Positions 1 to 5,455 of a stretch of DNA of 5,455 bases are shown here, piece after piece (within the stretch, counting starts at the first letter, position 1; each line of letters starts with the position of its first letter). Under the pieces are notes generated by a model. That model did not search any database, was not told the DNA's origin, and saw only the letters and a program-made list of their open reading frames with translations. Both the position numbers and the translations under genes were made by a program. Origin of the DNA: Sutterella sp. UBA1442. Its GTDB lineage: Bacteria > Pseudomonadota > Gammaproteobacteria > Burkholderiales > Burkholderiaceae_F. The DNA is taken from positions 19,392 to 24,846 of the forward strand of contig DCTK01000106.1 in NCBI GenBank assembly GCA_002329575.1, given 5' to 3'.

Positions 1-1
1 T

Positions 2-970
2 GTGTGTGTACGGGGTGTTCTTCATGCCGTTAAAGGCCGAGATAAAGAATCCTTCAATGTGAGCACACTTGCCTTTAATGTGCTCCAATGTCCACGGATT
101 TTTCTTTTGAGGCATGATGGAGGAGCAGACCGCAGCGCTGTCATCAACTTCAACGTAGCCGTAATCCGGGGTAGCCCAAATATAGAGATCAAAGCAGAAA
201 CGACTGAAGGTATTTGCAGCAAGTGACAACGCAGCTAAGAGTTCGCTCGCGTAGTCGCGGCTGGCGACACAATCAATAGAGTTGTCGAGCGGTTCATCAA
301 AGCCTAAGAGGTCGGCTGTCATTTCTCGATCAATATTAAAGGTCGTCGAGCCCATTGAGCCTCCACCTAATGGGCAGAGATTTAATGTTTCATACACAGA
401 GCTGATGCGACGATAGTCTCTTTCTAACGCAGCTAGCACGGCAGAGCAGTAATGAGCAAAAGTGATCGGCTCAGACGGCTGCAAATGCGTGTAACCGGAC
501 ATGACAGCATCTTTATTTTTTTCTGCCACATCAATAACAACTTGACGCATTTCATTGAAAAGTTGGCAGATTTTAAAATAGAAACGACGAGTGGAGAGTC
601 GGGTAATGGTCGCAAGTAAATCGTTTCTTGAGCGGGCCGTATGTTGTTGACCGCCGATTTCAAGGCTAGTGTGTTCGATAAGGTAGTGCTCAAGGTTAAA
701 ATAAAGGTCTTCTCGACTCGGGTCAATAGCAAAGGTTGGTTTATCGCCCATCTTTGCCATCTCGTCAGTAACTTTTAAAATCGCCTTAGCCACTTCTGTT
801 TTAATAATGCTTTGTTTTTCTAGCATCAAAACATGGGCTTTATTGATATCGAGATAACACTGATAGGCATGATCAAGATCACTCTCAATACCGGGTTGGA
901 TAATCCAACGAACAACTTCCGGAGCCGGAGCCCCTTTAATTTTTCCACGACGATTTTCAAGTTCAGACAT
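2..970 (-). CDS. Argininosuccinate lyase-like C-N lyase (fumarase/aspartase superfamily), 5' part, truncated by left window edge
   Basis: The frame is open for 323 codons from an ATG at 970 (GGAG at 978-981, 7 nt upstream) to the window edge, so about one third of a usual 460-500 aa lyase is missing. Visible superfamily motifs, in order: EDLYFNLE (residues 87-94), QQHTARSRND (108-117), THLQPSEPIT (161-170, His162 being the expected catalytic histidine), PLGGGSMGSTTFN (200-212), and the signature loop SSIMPQKKNP (283-292) carrying the catalytic serine. Family knowledge: these tetrameric cytosolic enzymes eliminate fumarate from argininosuccinate or related succinyl-amines. Departures from canonical argininosuccinate lyase: no WGGRF N-terminus, EDIH reads EDLY, SRNDQ reads SRNDL, and the residue after QKKNP is Trp rather than Asp. 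I therefore call it lyase-like, possibly of the group that includes ethylenediamine-disuccinate lyase, and give no argH symbol. Membership of the superfamily is nearly certain; the substrate is not. Confidence 0.9.
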   Translation of the reverse strand, partial: MSELENRRGKIKGAPAPEVVRWIIQPGIESDLDHAYQCYLDINKAHVLMLEKQSIIKTEVAKAILKVTDEMAKMGDKPTFAIDPSREDLYFNLEHYLIEHTSLEIGGQQHTARSRNDLLATITRLSTRRFYFKICQLFNEMRQVVIDVAEKNKDAVMSGYTHLQPSEPITFAHYCSAVLAALERDYRRISSVYETLNLCPLGGGSMGSTTFNIDREMTADLLGFDEPLDNSIDCVASRDYASELLAALSLAANTFSRFCFDLYIWATPDYGYVEVDDSAAVCSSIMPQKKNPWTLEHIKGKCAHIEGFFISAFNGMKNTPYTH

Positions 971-977
971 GATGAGT

Positions 978-981
978 CTCC
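978..981 (-). promoter_or_regulatory. Ribosome binding site of the lyase-like gene
   Basis: GGAG on the minus strand, 7 nt before the ATG at 970. It supports that start, and no other plausible start lies upstream in the frame close to a Shine-Dalgarno sequence. Confidence 0.6.
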
Positions 982-1106
982 ATTGGTTTAAAGACAAAAC
1001 AGGGGTGCCCTAAAACACACAGTCATTCAGACACTCGACTGCAGTGCTTTTAGCCTAACAATCCTCTCTTGCTGTCTCTAGCTCTATTACGGAAAGCGAT
1101 AAAGAT

Positions 1107-1161
1107 GTATTAGTTTTAATCATAGTATTACCTAATATCGTTGACTATGAGTTTAATACTA
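1107..1161. promoter_or_regulatory. Candidate operator: four TAATAC-type half-sites between divergent lyase and permease genes
   Basis: The half-site GTATTA occurs at 1107-1112 and 1125-1130, and its inverse TAATAY at 1133-1138 (TAATAT) and 1154-1159 (TAATAC). The inner pair forms the perfect dyad TATTA-CC-TAATA (1126-1137). The second and fourth sites extend to perfect 8-bp arms, TAGTATTA (1123-1130) and TAATACTA (1154-1161). Inner and outer pairs share nearly the same centre (about 1132 and 1133), and each outer site lies 18-21 bp, about two helical turns, from its inner neighbour. The LysR-type regulator encoded at 2271-3236 is the obvious candidate to bind here, as such proteins usually bind as tetramers in divergent intergenic regions. 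That assignment is inference; A+T-rich DNA can give short dyads by chance. Confidence 0.45.
1119..1147 (-). promoter_or_regulatory. Candidate sigma-70-type promoter for the lyase-like gene
   Basis: Read on the minus strand, TAGTCA (1147-1142) is followed after exactly 17 nt by TATGAT (1124-1119), a good -10 match. The -35 is weak, as expected for a promoter needing an activator. The spacer contains the inner dyad of the candidate operator. Transcription would start near 1112 and leave a leader of about 140 nt before the lyase ATG. For the permease I see a -35-like TTGACT at 1141-1146 but no convincing -10 at the right distance, so I do not call a promoter on that side. Confidence 0.35.
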
Positions 1162-1196
1162 GGCTGTTTCTTTGTGCCGATTTTGTCGAGGTTCAT

Positions 1197-2171
1197 ATGC
1201 TTATCGGTGTAAGTTTTGGTCTGGCTGCCTGCGCTCTTTGGGGAATGACGTATCTTTTGCCGGTACTCTTACCGGACTATGATGCGATGTATATTGCAAT
1301 TTCCCGTGCATTTGTCATGGGGGCGGTTTCATTTGTACTCATTGTTTTATTTTTTGATAAGTTTCGAGCATTAACAAAAGCCGACTGGCTCTTTGCTTCT
1401 AAAATTACATTAATAGGGAACCTAATACAGTGTTGGTTTTTAATGCTTTCAGTCGAATATGCGGGGGTTCCGGTTGCTGGGATTTGTTTTGGTGCGGTGC
1501 CAGTGTTAGTGGCATTAATTTCTAACGAACGAGCCCGTCGTCAGGGTAAACCTTTTGTGAAATACAAAAAATTGGCATTACCTTTGTTGTGTATTTTTGT
1601 TGGTTTTGTTATGGTCAATGCCACTGAATTGGAAGAGTTTATGGCTGCCGGCGGGGCCAGCTCTTCGACATTTTTCTTAGGTCTGTTGTGCGGGATTATT
1701 TCGACGCTCATGTGGACTTGGTATCCAATTCGCAATGCTGATTGGCTTCTAGCTCATCCACAGGTCAGTCCCACCGTGTGGACATGTGCTCAATGTCTGC
1801 TACTTTTCCCTATTGCTGCCTTCGTTTACCTTATCGTTTGGTATTGTGATCCCAGTCCTGTGATGAGTTCCCCTTTGGGACCGACGCCTATTCGTTATTT
1901 GGGCCTGATGGTCTTTGCGGGGGTATGCTGTTCTTGGTTGGCAACGGCGCTTTGGAATATGTGCAGTGCGAAATTACCTACTGCATTGGTAGGGCAGTTG
2001 CTAGTATTTGAAACCATTTTCTCTGTACTTTATGGGCATATTCATCGTATGCAATGGCCAACGATGCTCTTGACTATTGGTTTTTTGCTTTTGCTTGCAG
2101 GAATCTCCTATGCGTTGAAAATTTTTGGTGATTTAGAAAAGGAAAGTGAAAACAAAATCCCGACAAATTAA
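1197..2171 (+). CDS. EamA/DMT-superfamily permease (10 predicted membrane helices)
   Basis: The product is a 324-aa inner-membrane protein. About ten hydrophobic segments can be read, near residues 2-22, 33-53, 68-86, 90-109, 126-142, 159-177, 195-215, 233-253, 261-281 and 288-306, giving the two-times-five-helix plan and length typical of EamA-type drug/metabolite transporters. The N-terminal ALWGMTYL and the LLVFETIFSVLYG stretch in helix 9 match the places where the family has its WG and E-P-F-type motifs. The tail after residue 310 is short, charged and cytoplasmic in appearance. The start at 1197 has a modest GAGG at 1188-1191. Family members often export amino acids or other small metabolites; the substrate here cannot be read from sequence. 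The gene is divergent from the lyase and followed by the LysR gene on the same strand after 99 nt, so it may move a substrate or product of the lyase, or be an export valve controlled by that regulator. Confidence 0.85.
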   Translation: MLIGVSFGLAACALWGMTYLLPVLLPDYDAMYIAISRAFVMGAVSFVLIVLFFDKFRALTKADWLFASKITLIGNLIQCWFLMLSVEYAGVPVAGICFGAVPVLVALISNERARRQGKPFVKYKKLALPLLCIFVGFVMVNATELEEFMAAGGASSSTFFLGLLCGIISTLMWTWYPIRNADWLLAHPQVSPTVWTCAQCLLLFPIAAFVYLIVWYCDPSPVMSSPLGPTPIRYLGLMVFAGVCCSWLATALWNMCSAKLPTALVGQLLVFETIFSVLYGHIHRMQWPTMLLTIGFLLLLAGISYALKIFGDLEKESENKIPTN

Positions 2172-2258
2172 TCACACTTATAGAAAAATAAGTTACGTTT
2201 ATAGTACTCGGTAAGTTCTCTTCGTCTCAGTATGATTAGACGTCCTATTGTTTTTTTT

Positions 2259-2264
2259 GAGGAG
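2259..2264 (+). promoter_or_regulatory. Ribosome binding site fixing the LysR gene start at 2271
   Basis: GAGGAG ends 6 nt before the ATG at 2271. The upstream in-frame ATG at 2232 has no Shine-Dalgarno sequence at a suitable distance and would add 13 residues outside the normal N-terminus of the helix-turn-helix domain. A run of eight T lies just before the site, at 2251-2258. Confidence 0.75.
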
Positions 2265-2270
2265 AATGCC

Positions 2271-3236
2271 ATGACTGATAAAGCAGAAGTCGATTTATCG
2301 AGCCTGAGGATTTTCCTCGAAGTCAGTCAAGACTGTAGCATGAGCGCGGCGGCTAAACGGTTGGGGATTACTCAACCGGCCATTTCTTTAGCCATTCACC
2401 GATTGGAAGAAAGTTTGGGTATTGTTTTGTTTGACAGGACGTCTCGCCCGATTGTATTAACATCGGCAGGTCGTCTGCTACAGGCTCGCAGTGCTGAAAT
2501 TATTGAGTCCATCCAACACTTAAGGTCAGAGCTATTGCAGAGCGGTCAGGGAACGCGGCCTAATCTGAGTTTGGGATGTTCAGATTCGATAAGTTTTTGT
2601 TGTGTGCCTTTTTTTGCTTCGCAATTGACCGATAAAACGGCTCGTTTATCTGCGTATACTTCGAATACTCCGCAGGTTTGTAACATGCTGTTAAATGGTA
2701 AGGTCGACATTGCTATTGCTACCGATCCGTTAATCAATCGCAAGGAAGTTCGTTCAATTCCTACTCATAATGAAGATTTTATTATTGTGGCGCCGGCCGA
2801 ATTTGATGGCAAGATCACGCAAAAAAATCATCTGATTGACCTGATAAAGCATTTACCAGTGATCCGTTTTAATGATTTGAGTTTAGATTCTATTCAAGTC
2901 GAGCGTGTTCTCAGGCAATGCAATGTACGTTCGCCTCATCGTATTGAAGCCGATACGAATCAGATGGTTTTGAGTTTGGTGGCGCAGGGCTGTGGCTGGA
3001 CTGTGATGCCGACTTTGGGGTTATGGGTGGCAAGAGATTTTCTCAATCGTGTAAGTTTGCACAAAATCCCTTCTGTTCAATCGCAACGATCGGCCTATGT
3101 GCTCTATAGCAGTTCTGTGTTCGAGTCGTTAGCCATTGAGATCTCTAAAATGGTCAAAAGCACTTTAAAAGAAGTGGTCATCCCTATGATTGGGTTGCGA
3201 AGCGCAATGCTTGCGCAGTCAATCAGGATAGTATAA
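2271..3236 (+). CDS. LysR-family transcriptional regulator
   Basis: The product is 321 aa, normal for the family, when translation begins at the ATG with the good GAGGAG site. An ATG 39 nt upstream is in frame but less likely. The N-terminal winged helix-turn-helix spans about residues 9-67 and shows the hallmark pattern: LRIFLEVSQ, then MSAAAKRLGITQPAISLAIHR, LEESLGIVLFDR and LTSAGR. A linker helix of about 20 residues follows, then a periplasmic-binding-protein-like effector domain from about residue 93 (LSLGCSDSIS) with DIAIATDP and VAQGCGWTVMPTLG in the expected places. It should be a cytosolic, tetrameric DNA-binding protein that responds to a small molecule. Lying downstream of the permease and near the divergent region, it probably controls the lyase and/or permease promoters; the effector is unknown. 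It is convergent with the hydrolase-like gene, 11 nt away. Confidence 0.93.
   Translation: MTDKAEVDLSSLRIFLEVSQDCSMSAAAKRLGITQPAISLAIHRLEESLGIVLFDRTSRPIVLTSAGRLLQARSAEIIESIQHLRSELLQSGQGTRPNLSLGCSDSISFCCVPFFASQLTDKTARLSAYTSNTPQVCNMLLNGKVDIAIATDPLINRKEVRSIPTHNEDFIIVAPAEFDGKITQKNHLIDLIKHLPVIRFNDLSLDSIQVERVLRQCNVRSPHRIEADTNQMVLSLVAQGCGWTVMPTLGLWVARDFLNRVSLHKIPSVQSQRSAYVLYSSSVFESLAIEISKMVKSTLKEVVIPMIGLRSAMLAQSIRIV
3202..3216. repeat. Small perfect inverted repeat in the 3' end of the LysR gene
   Basis: GCGCAA-TGC-TTGCGC is a perfect 6-bp stem with a 3-nt loop, within the last dozen codons of the regulator gene and close to the convergent gene junction. Neither side has a T-run, so it does not qualify as an intrinsic terminator. 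It might still act as a stabilising or pausing hairpin for either converging transcript, or be chance. Confidence 0.3.
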
Positions 3237-3247
3237 ACGTTGAAAAA

Positions 3248-4042
3248 TCATCGCTGTTTAAGGCATTTTTTTGTGATAAATTCCACCGCTTTCTTTTCCC
3301 ATTGTGGGTACTGACCAGCAAAGGGGTAAAGGTATTTACAGTTAGCGATATTCAAAATTTGGGCACCTTTAGGGGCGTGTTGGCGTACGAGAAGGCGTTG
3401 CTGTTTTCGGCAAAAGGTATCGAGTTCCGGTTGAACGATTAAGCAAGGTACTTTGACCGTCGGAAGAATCTCCGCTGGATCAATAGCTGTGACATTAAGA
3501 CAGGCAGCAGCAATGTCGCCAATGACCGGCCCCCATTTTTCTTTTAACCAGCCTTTTTTTGTGTTATAGACTGACTCTAAAATGAGTCCATTGACATCGT
3601 GGGGGACGTCTTTATAGAGTTGCAGAGCACAGTCTGCCCCAACACCTTGACCAAAAAAGACCAGGCCTTGCTTGCCATAACCCGCGCTTTTCATCCAGTC
3701 AAAAACGGCTCGCGCGTCTTCTTTGATGTTGTTCATCGATGCTTTACCGCGGCTTTCTCCACCGCCTCGATAGTCAAACATCGTGACGCGGAAGCCGGCC
3801 TTGTATAAAAAGGCTGTCATCGGCAGGCTGAATTGATAGTTAAACTGCGCACTGTGAAAGAAAAGAATATCGGCTAACGGTTTGGCGGTATTCGGAATGA
3901 TGACCTGACCGCTGATTGTATTGTTATCTGCAAGTTTGGCTGTGAAGCGTTGGTAGTTAAAGCCATAATGCTCTGCTTGCCAATAGCTTCGTTGGTCAAG
4001 GTTGAAAAACATTCCGTCAATAAATTCTGAGAATAATTTCAT
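3248..4042 (-). CDS. Alpha/beta-hydrolase-fold protein, apparently lacking catalytic Ser and His
   Basis: The product is 264 aa from the ATG at 4042. A GTG two codons upstream (4048) is possible, but AAGTGAG is better spaced for the ATG. There is no signal peptide, so it is probably cytosolic. The fold is clear: ADILFFHSAQ (residues 57-66) is the HG-type oxyanion strand, FRVTMFDYRGGGESRGK (84-100) is the classic DYRGxGxSxG segment, LVFFGQGVGADCAL (127-140) is the nucleophile elbow, VPCLIVQPELDTF (198-210) carries the usual acid Asp208, and a final amphipathic helix ends with EFITKK. Two triad positions are altered. The elbow reads G-Q-G-V-G, so the nucleophile is Gly133 (codon at 3644-3646), and the segment where the histidine should lie (NCKYLYPF, 234-241) has none. 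It is most likely a non-catalytic pseudo-hydrolase, or one with a different mechanism. The frame is intact, arguing against a decaying gene. It lies downstream of the Dcu transporter gene on the same strand, separated by a terminator. I do not recognise a specific function. Confidence 0.85.
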   Translation of the reverse strand: MKLFSEFIDGMFFNLDQRSYWQAEHYGFNYQRFTAKLADNNTISGQVIIPNTAKPLADILFFHSAQFNYQFSLPMTAFLYKAGFRVTMFDYRGGGESRGKASMNNIKEDARAVFDWMKSAGYGKQGLVFFGQGVGADCALQLYKDVPHDVNGLILESVYNTKKGWLKEKWGPVIGDIAAACLNVTAIDPAEILPTVKVPCLIVQPELDTFCRKQQRLLVRQHAPKGAQILNIANCKYLYPFAGQYPQWEKKAVEFITKKCLKQR

Positions 4043-4054
4043 GATCACTCACTT

Positions 4055-4089
4055 ATAAAAAGGGTCGGTCATTGCATTGACCGACCCTT
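4055..4089 (-). terminator. Intrinsic terminator downstream of the Dcu transporter gene
   Basis: AAGGGTCGGTCA (4060-4071) and TGACCGACCCTT (4078-4089) form a perfect 12-bp stem around a 6-nt loop. On the minus strand the stem is followed by a run of T (complement of A at 4057-4061). It lies 31 nt past the stop codon of the transporter gene, so it should end that transcript. On the plus strand the downstream sequence is TTGGTTT, a poorer tail. The hydrolase-like gene begins only 14 nt after the T-run, so that gene depends on read-through or on a promoter I cannot identify. Confidence 0.88.
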
Positions 4090-4120
4090 GGTTTAAGCTC
4101 TGTCTATTGACCGGATCGGT

Positions 4121-5440
4121 TTAGAAACCCATCACTTTGACAATCAAGAAGGCAGAACATACCGCGACAAAGACCATCAATAGACCCGGAATTTGGAACG
4201 AGTGGTCAAACACGAATTTACCGATACGCGTTGTGCCAGAACGGTCCATACCAACAGCAGCCAAAGCGGGACCGGAGGTCGGAAGAACGAACAAGCAGTT
4301 AACAGCCGGGAACATTGCAACAAGGTACATCGGATTGATGCCCAAAGCAAAGCCTAACGGCATAATGGCACGTGTCGTAGCCCCTTGACTCGAGAGCAAA
4401 GCAGACATACCGGCAAGAACGAAAGCAAAGAGGAACGGTGCGCTTTGTGCCAAGCCGCCAGCAAATTCCATGAAGAAGTCACGGTTAGCTGCAATGAAGG
4501 AGTCACTCATCCATGCGATACCGAAAACAGCAGCCAAAGAGACAACAGCAGCATTCATAATCGGGCTGTGAGCAATCTTTTGCACATCCGGTTTGCAGAG
4601 CAAACACATGATGGCACCGGCACCAAGCATGACAGCTTCAATCACAAGCGACATACTGATAGCACTGGTTTGGCCGGGCAATACGCGCAATGACGGGAAA
4701 AAGCCAGCTAAAACAATGACGATAATAGCACCGAAGAATACGAACACAGAAACTGTAGCTTCTTTGGGCAATTCTTTTTCAACGATCGGAGCAGGCGGGA
4801 TGACCTGACCGGCTGCCACGCGGGCGAGGTATTCCGGGTCATCCTTAAGTTCCTTACCTAAGAACATGCAGATGAAGCTAGAGACAACAACGCCGATTAA
4901 GCAGGCGGGGAACGTCACCATGAGGATGGAACCCAAACCGATTTCTTCAAAACCGTTTTGAGCTAATAAGCCAATCATGGCAGCAACGGCAGCAGAAATC
5001 GGACAGGCCGTAATACCGACTTGACCTGCTACGGTAGCGCCAGCCATGGCCCGTTCTGGGCGTACGTTCGTGTTGTAAGAGACTTCGTATATTACAGGCA
5101 AAATGGCATAAACCACATTGCCGGTTCCCGATAGGAATGTCAAGAAGAAGCTGACAACCGGAGCGACCACAGCCACATATTTCGGGTTCTTACGGATGAT
5201 GCGAGCGGCGATTCTCACGAGAATATCCAAACCACCGACGCTATCCATACATGCAGCGCACATACAAACAGCGAAGATGATGAGCATCACGTCAATAGGA
5301 GGCGCCGTTGGAACAACTCCAAAGCCGATAGATAGAACAATTAAACCCAAACCGCCCCACATCCCTAAGGCAACACCGCCATAACGGATACCGAGCAAAA
5401 TGGCCCCGAAGAGAATAATAAATTCGATGAGAGTAATCAT
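4121..5440 (-). CDS. Anaerobic C4-dicarboxylate transporter, Dcu (DcuA/DcuB) family
   Basis: The 439-aa inner-membrane protein is the usual length (E. coli DcuA 433, DcuB 446) and aligns from its first residue, the GG pair at 21-22 matching DcuB, which supports the ATG at 5440. Only 15 nt of upstream sequence is visible, with no strong Shine-Dalgarno. Family signatures include PPIDVMLIIFAV (47-58), GGLDILV with RKNPKYV (69-89), SGTGNVVYAILPVIYEV (104-120), RPERAMAG (127-134), CPISAAVAAM (146-155), SSQGATTRAIMP (350-361) and DRSGTTRIGKFVFDHSFQIPGL (399-420). The N-terminal half is closer to DcuB, the C-terminal half to DcuA, so no symbol is assigned. Family role: uptake, exchange or efflux of fumarate, succinate, malate and aspartate during anaerobic growth, notably fumarate respiration. 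The family LPTYP motif reads LPTSGP (386-391). The gene ends at a strong intrinsic terminator. Confidence 0.93.
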   Translation of the reverse strand: MITLIEFIILFGAILLGIRYGGVALGMWGGLGLIVLSIGFGVVPTAPPIDVMLIIFAVCMCAACMDSVGGLDILVRIAARIIRKNPKYVAVVAPVVSFFLTFLSGTGNVVYAILPVIYEVSYNTNVRPERAMAGATVAGQVGITACPISAAVAAMIGLLAQNGFEEIGLGSILMVTFPACLIGVVVSSFICMFLGKELKDDPEYLARVAAGQVIPPAPIVEKELPKEATVSVFVFFGAIIVIVLAGFFPSLRVLPGQTSAISMSLVIEAVMLGAGAIMCLLCKPDVQKIAHSPIMNAAVVSLAAVFGIAWMSDSFIAANRDFFMEFAGGLAQSAPFLFAFVLAGMSALLSSQGATTRAIMPLGFALGINPMYLVAMFPAVNCLFVLPTSGPALAAVGMDRSGTTRIGKFVFDHSFQIPGLLMVFVAVCSAFLIVKVMGF

Positions 5441-5455
5441 AGATTATTGAGGTCC

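Noticed and set aside
2..226. Open frames on the plus strand at 2-226 and in another minus frame at 22-222
   Set aside because: Both overlap the lyase-like gene in other frames; the lyase frame carries unmistakable superfamily motifs through this stretch.
433..732. 99-codon minus-strand open frame
   Set aside because: It is an out-of-frame shadow of the lyase-like gene, with no recognisable domain.
1011..1047. Short dyads in the lyase leader (AGGG-CAC-CCCT near 1000; CACT/AGTG around 1031-1047)
   Set aside because: Four-base arms are expected by chance; I found no riboswitch or attenuator pattern.
1541..1735. 64-codon minus-strand frame inside the permease gene
   Set aside because: It is antisense to an intact membrane protein gene, with no ribosome binding site or family resemblance.
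2176..2193. Hairpin ACTTAT-6 nt-ATAAGT just after the permease stop codon
   Set aside because: The stem has only six pairs, almost all A-T, and no T-run follows, so it is too weak to call a terminator.
2546..2743. 65-codon minus-strand frame inside the LysR gene
   Set aside because: It is antisense to the conserved effector domain of the regulator, with no independent support.
3599..3808. 69-codon plus-strand frame inside the hydrolase-like gene
   Set aside because: It is antisense to the conserved DYRG and nucleophile-elbow region and is best explained as a shadow.
4137..5384. Several plus-strand frames of 71-102 codons (4137-4388, 4385-4693, 4593-4808, 5118-5384)
   Set aside because: All are antisense to the Dcu transporter gene, overlap each other, and are rich in Thr, Lys, Asn and Pro as expected from the reverse reading of a membrane protein.

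Overview
The window comes from a bacterium of moderate G+C content, probably an anaerobic or fumarate-respiring proteobacterium. The Dcu-type C4-dicarboxylate carrier, the LysR regulator next to a drug/metabolite-type permease, and the overall protein character would fit a gut betaproteobacterium such as a Sutterellaceae member. That placement is a low-confidence inference; no rRNA or marker gene is present to settle it.

Layout, left to right. (1) Positions 2-970, minus strand: the N-terminal 323 codons of an argininosuccinate-lyase-like enzyme that runs off the left edge. (2) Positions 971-1196: a divergent intergenic region with a nearly concentric set of TAATAC-type half-sites, a likely operator. 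(3) Positions 1197-2171, plus strand: a 10-helix EamA/DMT-family permease. (4) Positions 2271-3236, plus strand: a LysR-type regulator, whose start is moved from 2232 to 2271 on the strength of its ribosome binding site. (5) Positions 3248-4042, minus strand and convergent with the regulator: an alpha/beta-hydrolase-fold protein that appears to lack both the catalytic serine and the catalytic histidine. (6) Positions 4055-4089: a strong intrinsic terminator on the minus strand. (7) Positions 4121-5440, minus strand: a Dcu-family anaerobic C4-dicarboxylate transporter. There are no RNA genes, insertion sequences, CRISPR arrays or other mobile elements that I can see.

Working model (inference). 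The lyase belongs to a superfamily that releases fumarate from succinyl- or aspartyl-type substrates. The Dcu carrier moves fumarate, succinate, malate and aspartate. The permease and the LysR regulator sit divergently beside the lyase, the usual arrangement in which the regulator controls the shared intergenic promoter. The lyase departs from bona fide argininosuccinate lyases at several conserved positions, so it may cleave another N-substituted aspartate and feed fumarate to respiration. The most unusual items are the apparently dead hydrolase, its start placed just after a perfect 12-bp terminator, and the ordered half-sites between lyase and permease.
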